Assembly: GCA_963847735.1 (NCBI GenBank)
Contig: CAWKAV010000016.1
Coordinates: 372,001 to 436,000, forward strand
DNA from: CAWKAV01 sp963847735
GTDB lineage: Bacteria > Desulfobacterota > Desulfuromonadia > Desulfuromonadales > BM103
Reading direction: 5' to 3'
DNA: 64,000 bases
How positions within the stretch are numbered: position 1 is the first letter of the stretch; every line of letters begins with the position of its first letter. The notes under the pieces were generated by a model. It saw only the letters and a list, made by a program, of their open reading frames with translations, ran no database searches and was not told the origin of the DNA. The translations under genes were made by a program, and so were the position numbers. This document shows positions 35,514 to 44,893 of this stretch, piece by piece.

Positions 35514-36647
35514 TTAGTGCGGGCGATCGCCCTCAAGAGCAGACTCCGGCAGGCGGAAGTTGCGGCGATAGGTGCGGACTTCCAGAAGAGTGATCTTGAA
35601 CACGCTGAGAATAGGGACGCCGATAATCATACCGATGACTCCGTAGAGCTTGCCGCCGACGATGATGGCAAAAAAGACCAGCAGCGGGTGGAGGTTTGAG
35701 ACCCGCGAGATCAGAACCGGAATCAAAATGAAATTATCGATCAGCACCTGGGCGATCAGGACGTAGAGAATAACGATCCACCAGAACTGGGCGCCGCCGC
35801 CAAGATCTACAAAAGCAATTAAAATACCCGGGACCATGCCGATGATTGGTCCTATATAGGGGATCAGGTTGGTGACGCCGGCAAAAATACCGAGCACCGA
35901 AGCATAACGGATATCGGTAAAAGAGAGCCCGGCGGTGACCACCAGGCCAACAATCAACGCTTCAAGAACCCTGCCGCGCACAAATTGGGAGAGCTGGCGA
36001 CTGATCAGGTAAGAGAGATCGCGAGCCATCTCAAAATGCCGGTTCGGTGCGAGCGACACGCAGGCACGCATAATTTTGCGACTATCACGCAGGAAAAAGA
36101 AGGTGAAGAGCGGTACAATGACCATCAACCCGCCGATTTGCATGGCCGACTTCGGTGTTTGGGAAAAGAAGGTCGCCATTGTCTGCTCCGCCCAATTGCG
36201 GGCTCTCAGAGGCAAGTCATATTCAGCAATGATCGGGAAACGAAGGTGCAGGGCGGCCACGACATTTTTGAGGGCATCGACCACCTTGGTGGTATAACGA
36301 GGGAAGTCGGCCCCCATGTTGTTCCAGAAATCCTGCCAGTGTGGAGACATCCAGAGGGCTGAAAAAGAAGCGAGTCCGATGGTTAGTATGTAGACGATAA
36401 AAATACTGCTGGTCCTGCTGTAGAGCTTTTCTAGTTGGTTTACCAGCGGATCGAGCAGAAAAGCCAGTACCAGTGAACAGAGCAAAGGCAGGAAAAGGAC
36501 CGAAAAGGCAGCACGCAAGAGTTCGATCAGTGAAGACGCCGATGAGTAGACCGACAGACCGCAGGCAATGGCGGCGGTGAGGACAATAAAAGCCAGAGCG
36601 ACCTGGGCGCGGGTCCAGCCACGATGGTTTTGCGCGTGACTGTTCAT
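35514..36647 (-). CDS. AI-2E family transporter (PerM-like permease)
   Basis: A polytopic inner-membrane protein of 377 residues with about eight hydrophobic segments. The family region VTNLIPYIGPIIGMVPGILIAF (near 255-276) and the later LIDNFILIPVLISRVSNLHPL are clear. PerM-like members export small molecules or act in ion exchange; the AI-2 link holds for one branch only. It overlaps the upstream cyclic-nucleotide-binding gene by four bases (ATGA), so that protein may control it. Confidence 0.9.
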   Translation of the reverse strand: MNSHAQNHRGWTRAQVALAFIVLTAAIACGLSVYSSASSLIELLRAAFSVLFLPLLCSLVLAFLLDPLVNQLEKLYSRTSSIFIVYILTIGLASFSALWMSPHWQDFWNNMGADFPRYTTKVVDALKNVVAALHLRFPIIAEYDLPLRARNWAEQTMATFFSQTPKSAMQIGGLMVIVPLFTFFFLRDSRKIMRACVSLAPNRHFEMARDLSYLISRQLSQFVRGRVLEALIVGLVVTAGLSFTDIRYASVLGIFAGVTNLIPYIGPIIGMVPGILIAFVDLGGGAQFWWIVILYVLIAQVLIDNFILIPVLISRVSNLHPLLVFFAIIVGGKLYGVIGMIIGVPILSVFKITLLEVRTYRRNFRLPESALEGDRPH

Positions 36648-37177
36648 ATTTCAACATTCTCGGTAGAGAAGCGTTCACCGGCCTGATCCTGCAGACGTCG
36701 TATCTCGAGGCTTGCTGTCTGCAGTCGCTCGCTGATAACCCGGGTCAACCCGAGCAGAAGGCTGCTGGAGACGGCGGGTTTTCTGGCTATCAGTTCGAGG
36801 ATGTCGGCGCGGAACAGGCCGACCAGTTCCGTGGTTTCCACGGTTTGCGCAAAGGCACTGCGTGGTGCCGGGGCAGTCAGGGTGGTTTCACCGAAAAAAT
36901 CTCCAGGGATGAGACGGGCCAGTTCAACTTCCCTGCCCTTCTGGTTCCTGACGAAAATTTTGACCGCACCGCTGCGAACCATGTACATGCCGGAGCCGGG
37001 GTCACCCTCTTCGAAGATTGTTTCGTCGGCCTTGTAGTTGCGGACGTGGACGAGATTTTCAAGAACCACCAAGGCACGGGGCGAGAGTTCTGAGAAAATA
37101 GGCAGGTTTTTAAGAAAGTAAGTCAAGGAATTGTCGTCCAGTTTCTTGCGAAAAATGTTGTTCCAGAGGGCATCCAT
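36644..37177 (-). CDS. Cyclic nucleotide-binding domain protein
   Basis: A 177-residue cytoplasmic protein made of one cNMP-binding beta barrel. LPIFSELSPRALVVLE begins the domain; EEGDPGSGMYMVRSGAVKIF and RLIPGDFFGETTLTA form the phosphate-binding cassette, although the usual Arg in the P-loop is replaced in TAPAPRSAFA. No C-terminal helix-turn-helix is seen, so it is not a CRP-type transcription factor. Coupled to the AI-2E permease gene by a four-base overlap; the exported protein gene lies three bases upstream. Confidence 0.87.
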   Translation of the reverse strand: MDALWNNIFRKKLDDNSLTYFLKNLPIFSELSPRALVVLENLVHVRNYKADETIFEEGDPGSGMYMVRSGAVKIFVRNQKGREVELARLIPGDFFGETTLTAPAPRSAFAQTVETTELVGLFRADILELIARKPAVSSSLLLGLTRVISERLQTASLEIRRLQDQAGERFSTENVEI

Positions 37178-37180
37178 TGG

Positions 37181-38062
37181 TTACTCCTGTTCCTTATTTT
37201 CGAGCCGTGCCTTGATATCCAACGGGATCGGCTGATTAACCTGGTAGCCCTTGAAAAAGATTTCCAGCCTCTCCTGAATCTCAGGGCTCCGGGTAACGCG
37301 CAGCATGCTTGCTGGCAGGAGGTAACTATCGACTTCGACAAATTTGATTTCAAAAAGATCATCAATCTTGCCGTCCGGGCTGGTGGTCTGGAAGCGTTCC
37401 GGGATATACCCGCCAGCAACTTCGCGGTAACGTATCTCTACACTCAATTGCAACCCGCCATCAGCAACAAGACTCAACTCGCTGACGGTATTTTTCCTGT
37501 TGTCGATATCAAAGATCAGGGATTTGATCTGTTTTTGCGGCAGGCGCATGCCGCTCACATAAAAGGCCTCGCCTAGATCGGTCGGTTTTTCAAAAGTGAT
37601 TTCCAGACGCTGGATAAGATTGTCTGTAAGGGCAACTTCACTCGATTTGATGTTGGCACCATTCAACAACGTGCGGCGCTGTTTCGCTTGCGCGCCAGGC
37701 AACAGCCTTTCGTTGAGTTCGACCGTTAGATTTGCAGACAACTCTTCGATTATTTTGTCGAGAGGAGTTGTCTGCCCGGTCTGCCTGGCGCAGACGAGAC
37801 TCTTGCCGTTGCGTTGCCAGAACTTGGTGAGGACGGGAGTCGCCGGAGGCTTGATCTCTGATGGTATGTCACTGGTCGCATCGGGCATCATCTCTGCAGT
37901 TCGCGACGTCTCAACGGTCACCAGATAATTCTGGAGTCCGGGTTGAGTCCGGTCGTTCGCAGCCGCGACACGTTCAAGAGCCTCATGGGGGCTCTTGGCG
38001 AGTAAAAGCGTCGGTGTGCTCAGGGCGAAAACAAACAGCACAAGCAGAGACTGTCTGAACAT
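37181..38062 (-). CDS. Exported protein of unknown function
   Basis: 293 residues with a clear Sec signal peptide (MFRQSLLVLFVFALSTPTLL, cleavage near LLAKS). The mature part is beta-rich (FEIKFVEVDSYLLPASMLRV; LSVEIRYREVAGGYIPERF), suggesting a LolA-like or lipoprotein-carrier-like fold, but I cannot assign it. No lipobox Cys. It starts the three-gene run exported protein-cNMP-binding-AI-2E permease on the minus strand, divergent from uvrC. Confidence 0.75.
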   Translation of the reverse strand: MFRQSLLVLFVFALSTPTLLLAKSPHEALERVAAANDRTQPGLQNYLVTVETSRTAEMMPDATSDIPSEIKPPATPVLTKFWQRNGKSLVCARQTGQTTPLDKIIEELSANLTVELNERLLPGAQAKQRRTLLNGANIKSSEVALTDNLIQRLEITFEKPTDLGEAFYVSGMRLPQKQIKSLIFDIDNRKNTVSELSLVADGGLQLSVEIRYREVAGGYIPERFQTTSPDGKIDDLFEIKFVEVDSYLLPASMLRVTRSPEIQERLEIFFKGYQVNQPIPLDIKARLENKEQE

Positions 38063-38200
38063 GAATAACGCCTCCCTGCGGGTGGTCGGTTGACACCCTT
38101 ATTGAGCGTTGTTACTTTGAGAGTGTTTAAATGAGGGCATTGCCAAAAATCAGCATATTATGAAGATAATCGATTGTTTAGGTAGTTGCAAGGAGCTTCT

Positions 38201-40043
38201 GTGACAGGTTTTGATTTGCGCAGGCAGCCGACCTCCGCCGGTGTTTACCTGATGAAGGATGCTGCCGGTGTCGTTCTTTATGTTGGCAAGGCAAAAAATC
38301 TGCGGGCACGGCTGCGCAGTTACCTGCAGGCCGAACGTGATACCCGGCCGCAGATCAAGTTCCTGATGGAGCGGGCAGTCACCATCGAAACGATTGTCAC
38401 CGACACGGAAAAAGAAGCCCTGATCCTTGAAAACACCCTGATCAAAAAATATCGACCCCGTTACAACATCCATCTGCGTGACGACAAGACCTTCGTTTCG
38501 CTGCGCATCGATCTGCGTGATGAGTTTCCGATGCTGGAGGTCGTCCGGCAGGTTCGCCAGGATGGCGCCCGTTACTTCGGCCCGTTCTCGTCGTCATCAG
38601 CGCTGCGGCAGACTCTCAAGGAAATTTACCGGATCTTTCCCTTTGCGGCATTACCCGCCGGCAAAATGCCGACAGCGGGGGCGGCCCTGTCTGTTCTCAC
38701 CAGATCGGCCAGTGCAGCGCACCCTGTCATGGATTCATATCGCACCTGCGGCATATAAGAGTGCTGGTCGATGGCGTGCTGGCTCTTCTCGAAGGGCGGC
38801 AGGGAGAAGTCGTCGGTATGCTGCGACAGCGCATGTCTGTCGCGTCAGGCGAGCAGCGCTACGAAGAAGCCGCCTTGCTGCGTGACCAGATCCGTGCAAT
38901 CGAACAGACCGTTGAACAGCAGAAGTCGGTTCGCTACGGAGCGATCGATCAGGATGTGGTGGGACTCTTCCGGCAGGGCGGTGAGGTCGAGGTCGTCATG
39001 CTCTTTTATCGTCAGGGGAAGTTGACGGCACGACGCAACTATAACCTGAACTGGCAACTGGATGAAGAATGAACTCCTGGCAGGCTTTCTGTGCGCAGTT
39101 TTACGGCCGTGACGTGCCGATTCCCGAATGAGGTCGTTTGCCGTTTGCGATTGAAGGAGTGCAGCCTCGCTTGCGGAATGGCTTACAGAACGTCGTGGGC
39201 GCAAGGTTCGTGTTGTGGTGCCGCAACGCGGCGAGCGTCGCCGTCTGGTTGAATTGGCCAATCGTAATGCCGAGGAAGTCATGGCAGGAACGCGGCAGTC
39301 GTGATGAGGCGCGTCGCAGGGTTCTGGATGAGATCAGGCAGCGTCTGCACCTGCAGCGCCTGCCGCTGCGCATGGAATGTTTCGATGTCTCAACGATCCA
39401 GGGCCAGGCCACGGTCGCCAGCATGGCGGTTGTGCTGGACGGTGAGCCGGCTCCTGCGGAATATCGGCATTACCGGGTGAAAACGGTGGTCGGTACCGAT
39501 GATTATGCGGCTCTGCGCGAGGTCTTGCAGAGGCGTCTGCAACGTGGCCGCAACGAGGGATACCTGCCCGATTTTATCCTGATCGATGGTGGCAAGGGGC
39601 AGTTGGGTGTTCTGTCTCTGGTGCTTGATGAGCTGAACCTCAGCCATGTGATTGATATCGCCGGAATCGCCAAGAGTCGTGTGAAGGCGAATGTCCGCGG
39701 CCGTGTCGTGGAGCGCAGTGAAGAACGGTTTTTTCTGCCCGGGCGCAAGAATCCGGTGATCTTAAGGCGTGGTTCTGCGGCCCTTTTTCTTCTTGAACGA
39801 CTGCGCGATGAAGCACATCGTTTTGCCATCACCCATCATCGCAAGCTGAGAGGCAAAGCCCAGTTGCAGTCTTCGCTGAGTGATATCCCGGGCGTTGGAC
39901 CGAAACGGCAGCGGGCGCTCCTGAAACAGTTCGGCAGTCTGAAAAATATCAAGGCTGCCAGCCTGGTTGATCTGCAGGCGATGCCTGGATTGCCGGCGAC
40001 GATCGCCGAGCAGATCTATCGACATTTTCACCTCTCGCCCTAA
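38201..40043 (+). pseudogene. uvrC: Excinuclease ABC subunit C, interrupted by multiple frameshifts
   Basis: Nucleotide-excision-repair nuclease. All domains are present across several frames: GIY-YIG (TSAGVYLMKD...LYVGKAKNLR, 38.2-38.5 kb), Cys-rich region (PCLF/QCSAPCHGF, 38.66-38.73 kb), UVR motif (QRYEEAALLRDQI, 38.85 kb), RNase H-like C domain (MECFDVSTIQGQA, 39.37 kb) and a C-terminal HhH pair. By matching the family sequence I place frame changes near 38650, 38695, 39070, 39095, 39128, 39138, 39175 and 39290. The GTG at 38201, behind AAGGAG, is the start. Either real decay or bad consensus; the flanking domains are well conserved. Confidence 0.9.
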
Positions 40044-40220
40044 ACCTTTCCTCCGGGCACTGACACCGAAATTACCAAATAAGTTCAATGAGCCCGGGCA
40101 TAGCCTCGGGTCCGGTGCCGTCCTCCAAGATACTTCCCGAAATCAGCAAGCAGATTCCTTATATGGGGAATAATTGTTTTCTGGCCTGTAACATTGTCAA
40201 TAAATACAGCATGTTAACTG

Positions 40221-40237
40221 TTGGCACACTGATTGCT
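40221..40237 (+). promoter_or_regulatory. Sigma-54 (-24/-12) promoter
   Basis: TTGGCACACTGATTGCT matches the -24/-12 consensus: TGGCAC then TTGCT with the GG and GC separated by exactly ten bases. It lies 66 bases upstream of the lipoprotein start. A GTAACAT...ATGTTAAC near-inverted pair just upstream (about 40190-40218) could be part of an activator site. The last gene of the operon encodes a sigma-54 activator. Confidence 0.85.
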
Positions 40238-40302
40238 ATCTAATAGATTCTCTCATCATGGAGGTGAGAATGTCACGAGTAAATATTAAGGAGAATCTAG
40301 AA

Positions 40303-40908
40303 ATGAAAAAAATGATTAAGGTGGTGTTACTGGCTCTGGTTGCCGCTTCTTTGCTGACCGCATGCGGTGAGGCTCCGGCTGAGAAAATCGGTGCCGCCAA
40401 GGGTGCGGTCGATATGATCGTCGGTGAAGGAGCCGAACAGTACATTCCTGATGATCTGGCAAAGGTCAACAAGAAGCTTGCTGAAGCTATGGCCGAGGTC
40501 AATGCGCAGGAGGGCAATATCTTCAAGAACTTTACAACGGCAGAGTTCTACCTGACCCAGGTCAAGGAAGACTGCGACCTTCTCAAAGCCAAGATTGACA
40601 AGCGTAAAGATGAATTGAAAGCCGCCGCCAGTGCAGCATTGAGCGAAGCCATGACTGCTATCAGCGAAGCCAAGGGCCTGCTTGAAATCGCCCCACAGGG
40701 TAAAGGGTCCATCGCCGACATTGAAGCAATGAAAGGTGATATTGCCGGCCTCGAAACCGAACTTGCAGGTGTCCAGTCGCAAATTGATAGTGGTGAGTAC
40801 ATTGCTGCGGCCGAGAAAGCGCGTGCGGTATCAGCGAGAGTCATGTTGGTTGGTAACGACGTCAAGTTGGCCCAGCAGAAAATGGGTATCGAACCGAAAA
40901 AACTGTAA
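40303..40908 (+). CDS. Small helical lipoprotein, first gene of the sigma-54 envelope operon
   Basis: 201 residues: signal peptide with lipobox LLTAC (Cys21), then a wholly helical, charged region. The segment EQYIPDDLAKVNKKLAEA (about 46-63) closely resembles LYVPDDYAKFLAALQVG in the L,D-transpeptidase encoded next, so the two share a helical module (similar to what I know as the DUF4398 type). The ATG at 40303 is set by AAGGAG nine bases upstream. Probably outer-membrane anchored, facing the periplasm. Its function is unknown. Confidence 0.85.
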   Translation: MKKMIKVVLLALVAASLLTACGEAPAEKIGAAKGAVDMIVGEGAEQYIPDDLAKVNKKLAEAMAEVNAQEGNIFKNFTTAEFYLTQVKEDCDLLKAKIDKRKDELKAAASAALSEAMTAISEAKGLLEIAPQGKGSIADIEAMKGDIAGLETELAGVQSQIDSGEYIAAAEKARAVSARVMLVGNDVKLAQQKMGIEPKKL

Positions 40909-40951
40909 ACCGGTTCATGCACGGTTAACCGAAAGGGCAACCCGCCTGCCA

Positions 40952-42049
40952 ATGAAAGCTGTGAATTTTGCCGGGCTGGTCCTTTTCTGCATGACCTTGC
41001 TGACTGGCTGTGATGCTCCCCCTCTGCCGCCGGAGGTCCAACTGGTCCTTGACCAGGAACAGGACCTCCGGCGGACGGGTGCCGGTCTTTATGTTCCCGA
41101 CGACTACGCAAAATTTCTGGCGGCGTTACAGGTCGGACGCGACCAGCTTGCAGAAGAGCAGTCACGGCTGGCCTGGTTCCGTGATTATGCGAGCGTGGCG
41201 GTGAATTTTCGTGAGGTCTTGGCCATGGGCGATAAGGTGCGGCGGGACCTGGCTCAGAGCCGTGAGCAGCAGTTCAGGGACTTGCAGATCCGCACCAACC
41301 GCATCTCCGACCGGTTGCGGGCACTTCGCGACCTTAAGGATGCTGTTAAAGATAGCCGGCTCAATAATGGCCGCCTGTCGCGCATGGAGGTTCTCATCAG
41401 CGAAGCCGGGAGCTTTGCATCAATCGATCGTCCGGGGGACGCGCTTGCACGACTGGATGAGGCTGAAAATCTCCTGCATGAGAGTGTCAACGTCATCAGG
41501 CCGTTTCTGGCTCAATTCATTGACAAGGCAAAGATTGCTCATTGGAAGACGCTGGTCGAGGATGTTATCGCCGAGAATCGCCGTCGCGGTGGTCATGCCA
41601 TTGTCATCAACAAACTGCGTCGCCAGCTTACTCTCTACTATAATGGCAGCCTGGTAAAAACTTATCCGGTCGGCCTCGGCTTCAAGCCAATCGGTGACAA
41701 GCTCTATGCCGGAGACCGTGCGACGCCCGAAGGCCGTTATGAAATCATTGGTAAACTGCCCAACAGCAAATATTATCGCGGCCTGCTGATCAACTACCCC
41801 AACCAGGAAGACCAGCGGCGTTTTGACGAAGCAAAGCGCAGGAATTTGATTCCGGCCAGTGCCAGGATCGGTGGTCTTATCGAGATTCACGGTGGCGGCA
41901 AAGAAGGTGCAACGCTCGGCTGCATAGGCCTCGACAACAACCAGATGCTCGAACTGTTCGACCGCGTCGAGATCGGTGTTCCGGTTGTGATCGTCGCTGC
42001 CATGAATACCGACAATTTAGTCCGTTTGGCTCTGGAAAGACTGCAATGA
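40952..42049 (+). CDS. Lipoprotein L,D-transpeptidase (helical module plus YkuD domain)
   Basis: A periplasmic peptidoglycan cross-linking or lipoprotein-attaching enzyme. The lipobox LLTGC lies near residue 18, followed by a helical module of about 180 residues starting GAGLYVPDDYAKF, and then a YkuD domain from about 215 (AIVINKLRRQLTLYYNG). The active site is His313 in EIHGGG and Cys324 in LGCIGL, both intact. The ATG at 40952 follows the previous stop by 43 bases; no strong ribosome site. It overlaps the next gene by ATGA. Confidence 0.9.
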   Translation: MKAVNFAGLVLFCMTLLTGCDAPPLPPEVQLVLDQEQDLRRTGAGLYVPDDYAKFLAALQVGRDQLAEEQSRLAWFRDYASVAVNFREVLAMGDKVRRDLAQSREQQFRDLQIRTNRISDRLRALRDLKDAVKDSRLNNGRLSRMEVLISEAGSFASIDRPGDALARLDEAENLLHESVNVIRPFLAQFIDKAKIAHWKTLVEDVIAENRRRGGHAIVINKLRRQLTLYYNGSLVKTYPVGLGFKPIGDKLYAGDRATPEGRYEIIGKLPNSKYYRGLLINYPNQEDQRRFDEAKRRNLIPASARIGGLIEIHGGGKEGATLGCIGLDNNQMLELFDRVEIGVPVVIVAAMNTDNLVRLALERLQ

Positions 42050-42750
42050 ACGACTACAGATTGACCTTGAGAAGTTGCTGGCAAAGGCTACAGAATTTCC
42101 GTTTCGCGAGGTCTTACAAGAAGCTGCATGTTGCCTTGTTCTGCCTGGCGTCCGTACTTCTCCTGTTTGAGCTGTCGGGCAGTTACCTGGCCTTCCACGT
42201 CAACCTGTCGACGGCCGCAGAAGCCTCCGCACCGGGGAAGGTGCGTACTGCCGAGCAGTGGCAGAACGACAACGACCGCCTGGCGAAGAAGATTGCGACC
42301 CAGGTGCCTAAAGAACCGTACCTGGTTATTGACACGGCCCAAAACCATGTAACCCTGCGCCAAGGGCAGGATGTGCTGCGCGATATGCTTGCTTCGTGCG
42401 GCAGCGGCAACGTGCTGGAGGATCCGGCCAGTGGCCGTCGCTGGGTGTTCGATACGCCACGCGGTCAGTTCCGTATTAAGTCCAAAGTTGTCAAGCCGCT
42501 CTGGATCAAGCCCGACTGGGCCTTCCTCGAAGAAGGCAAGCCAATCCCGACCAACTCCGTGCAGCGCGCTGAACCCGGAGCGATGGGTGACTACGCACTC
42601 GGCATCGGCAATGGCTACTTCATTCATGGAACCCTCTACAAGCGCATGCTCGGCCGCAACGTCTCCCATGGCTGTGTCCGGCTCGGCGACGAAGACCTGG
42701 CCCACATCTATCGCACGGTGTCGAACGGCACCCGCGTCTACATTTTCTGA
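42046..42750 (+). CDS. L,D-transpeptidase (YkuD domain) with an N-terminal membrane anchor
   Basis: 234 residues. One hydrophobic segment (LHVALFCLASVLLLFEL, about 28-44) anchors it to the inner membrane; the YkuD domain runs from about 90 (EPYLVIDTAQNHVTLRQG) to the end. His194 in FIHGTL, His208 and catalytic Cys210 in SHGCVRL form an intact active site. It is shorter than the lipoprotein enzyme and lacks the helical module. Coupled by overlap on both sides (ATGA upstream, TGATG-type downstream), so the stoichiometry with its neighbours is probably controlled. Confidence 0.92.
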   Translation: MNDYRLTLRSCWQRLQNFRFARSYKKLHVALFCLASVLLLFELSGSYLAFHVNLSTAAEASAPGKVRTAEQWQNDNDRLAKKIATQVPKEPYLVIDTAQNHVTLRQGQDVLRDMLASCGSGNVLEDPASGRRWVFDTPRGQFRIKSKVVKPLWIKPDWAFLEEGKPIPTNSVQRAEPGAMGDYALGIGNGYFIHGTLYKRMLGRNVSHGCVRLGDEDLAHIYRTVSNGTRVYIF

Positions 42751-43427
42751 TGCGCACCGTTCTGCTTGTTCTGCTGCTCCTGCCCGGACTCGCCTCCGCT
42801 GTTTCGGTCGAGGACCATGATCTTGCCGCCCTGCAGCAGGCCAACACACTGCTAAAGGCCGAATACGAGCAGGCCCGCACTGGCAAGCCCTATCTGCTGA
42901 TTGACCTGCCGGAACAACAGGTGCGTCTGAAAGCCAGCGGGATGATGCTGGAGTTTTGGAAGATCGATGGTTACCGACTCTGGGGACATCCGTCTGCCTT
43001 GCCGGCGACGAATCTGGAGCGCAAGTTCAGTTTCGATGATCCGGAACGGGACGTACAAATTGCGAACGCTGACGCGATCGTTGATGCTACCCCATCGCAA
43101 AAGCTCAGGGCTTTGGAACTGGCGGACATGCCGACCGCTTACCGTCTTCATCTGGAGAACGGCACTGAGATCACTGTGCGCCCGTCGCCGGACCGTTGGC
43201 TGGATCGATTGCAGAGCCGCTTGGCTGTTTCTGCCTGGTATCTGAGCAGACCGTTGATTTCCAACTGGAAATTTCTACACGGCTCGCCCTATAATGAGCT
43301 CGCCCTTTCCATGTCGGCACGGGATGCCCGCATGCTCTACTGGGCTTTCAGCGAGGGGACTCCCTGCCTGATCCGGCTTCCAGGAGCAGTGGCCACAGCC
43401 CTGACATTAATTGGGACGAACCGGTAA
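42750..43427 (+). CDS. Exported, catalytically degenerate L,D-transpeptidase homologue
   Basis: 225 residues with a signal peptide (MRTVLLVLLLLPGLASAV). Two ends match the enzyme encoded just upstream: KPYLLIDLPEQQVRLKASG against EPYLVIDTAQNHVTLRQG, and NELALSMSARDARMLYWAF then GTPCLIRLP against GCVRLGDEDLAHIYRTV then GTRVYIF. The catalytic SHGCVRL is replaced by YNELALSM, so His and Cys are both gone. The homology is my own alignment by eye. It is probably a pseudo-enzyme that binds peptidoglycan or a partner, and it lies directly before the sensor kinase gene (TAATG overlap). Confidence 0.75.
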   Translation: MRTVLLVLLLLPGLASAVSVEDHDLAALQQANTLLKAEYEQARTGKPYLLIDLPEQQVRLKASGMMLEFWKIDGYRLWGHPSALPATNLERKFSFDDPERDVQIANADAIVDATPSQKLRALELADMPTAYRLHLENGTEITVRPSPDRWLDRLQSRLAVSAWYLSRPLISNWKFLHGSPYNELALSMSARDARMLYWAFSEGTPCLIRLPGAVATALTLIGTNR

Positions 43428-44893
43428 TGCTATCCCGCAAAAGCAGACAGCCCACCGTTCGCACCGAGAGGTTGATCGGTCTCCACTCCCTGTGGGTTCG
43501 ACTGACCGGCCTCATGCTTTTGACCAGCCTCAGCTTGGTCGTGTTGCTGATCGTGTTTTATCACCAGACCGAAAAACGCCTCTACAACGAGTTTACCCGC
43601 CAGACTACAGAACTTTCCAAAGCTGTTCAGCTCGGCCTTGAGGGGACGGCCGGAGGAAGCCTGAGTGACCGCACGAACCTCGAAGGCTACCTGCAGGGCC
43701 TCAATCCCAAGGGGGTCAAGGAAGTCTCGGTTATCAGCAGCTCCAACCGGATCATCGCCAGCACCAACCGAGACAACATCGGCAAGTGGATTACCCAGCA
43801 GCGCAAGGAGCTGATCTTCAAGGCTGAGCTCGGCGAGCCGGTCACCGGCGAGGGCCAGATCTTCAACGTCATCGTCCCGGTGGTTGCCAACGGCAGCACC
43901 GCTGGCTACATTCACCTGACCCTCAATACCGAGGATTTCTCGGTCCTGCTGCGTCTGAGTGCCATCCACCGCATTCTCGCGGCGTTGTTCGTGCTCGGCT
44001 TGGGGACAATGGTGACGTTGGTTCTGGCCCGCTACTACACCCGGCCGATCGTGGCCATGGCCGAGGCCGTAAGGTGTGTGGCAGAAGGTGATCTGGACCA
44101 GTTGTTGCCGGTCGAGCGCCGCGACGAGATCGGCCAGCTGGCACGCAGTTTCCATGGCATGATCGCACGCTTGAGCGAGGACCGGCAGCTGCGCGAACGA
44201 TTGCGCACTGCCGAGCACTTGGCGAGTGCCGGACAGTTTGCAAGGCACATCGCCCACGAGATCAAGAATCCCCTGAATTTTATCAACCTGTCAATTGATC
44301 ACATGGGTGATGCCTACCGTCCGACCGATGCTGCTGCTGCGGCCAGCTTCGACTCCCTGGTACGAAATCTCAAAGGGGAGGTCGGCAGGATCAGCCGATT
44401 CACAGAGAGCTTTCTCGAATACGGGCGACCTTTCGAGCTGCGCATCGTCGATTGCGACACCGGGCAGCTTCTCGACGAGGTCCTTGAGATGGCCGCTGCA
44501 TGGGCCCGGACCGCCGGCGTGCGAATCGTTTACGAGGCGGGGATGATGCCGGTGCTGCCGGCCGACCCGGAGTTCCTGCGCACCTGTCTGTACAACATCG
44601 TCTGCAACGCTTTCGAAGCGATGCCGGAGGGCGGAGTGCTCACGGTGCACTGCACGGTCGACGAGTCCCATTTGACCATGGCGTTCGCCGATACCGGTAT
44701 TGGCGTACCCGCCGAGCAACTCGATAAACTTTTCACGCCGCTCTTCTCTACCAAACAGGGGGGGCTTGGCCTCGGTTTGGCGCTGACCAGGCGGGTGATC
44801 GAAGAGCACGGCGGCAAGGTGTACTTTCAAAGTAAGCCGGGGCAGGGCAGCACAGTCACCTTCTGTCTGCCGCTCGGCAAGGGGGGTAGATGA
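43427..44893 (+). CDS. Membrane sensor histidine kinase of the envelope operon
   Basis: 488 residues. TM1 is near 22-45, with a periplasmic sensing region of about 135 residues (to about 180), TM2 near 185-205 and HAMP to about 255. The phospho-His is His277 in HIAHEIKNPLNFI. HATPase_c has the N box (NIVCNAFEAMPEGG), G1 (DTGIGV) and G2 (GGLGLGLAL). It follows the degenerate transpeptidase with a one-base overlap and overlaps the regulator by ATGA. It probably reads an envelope or peptidoglycan signal. A ZraS/NtrB-like relative is the closest type I can name. Confidence 0.92.
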   Translation: MLSRKSRQPTVRTERLIGLHSLWVRLTGLMLLTSLSLVVLLIVFYHQTEKRLYNEFTRQTTELSKAVQLGLEGTAGGSLSDRTNLEGYLQGLNPKGVKEVSVISSSNRIIASTNRDNIGKWITQQRKELIFKAELGEPVTGEGQIFNVIVPVVANGSTAGYIHLTLNTEDFSVLLRLSAIHRILAALFVLGLGTMVTLVLARYYTRPIVAMAEAVRCVAEGDLDQLLPVERRDEIGQLARSFHGMIARLSEDRQLRERLRTAEHLASAGQFARHIAHEIKNPLNFINLSIDHMGDAYRPTDAAAAASFDSLVRNLKGEVGRISRFTESFLEYGRPFELRIVDCDTGQLLDEVLEMAAAWARTAGVRIVYEAGMMPVLPADPEFLRTCLYNIVCNAFEAMPEGGVLTVHCTVDESHLTMAFADTGIGVPAEQLDKLFTPLFSTKQGGLGLGLALTRRVIEEHGGKVYFQSKPGQGSTVTFCLPLGKGGR

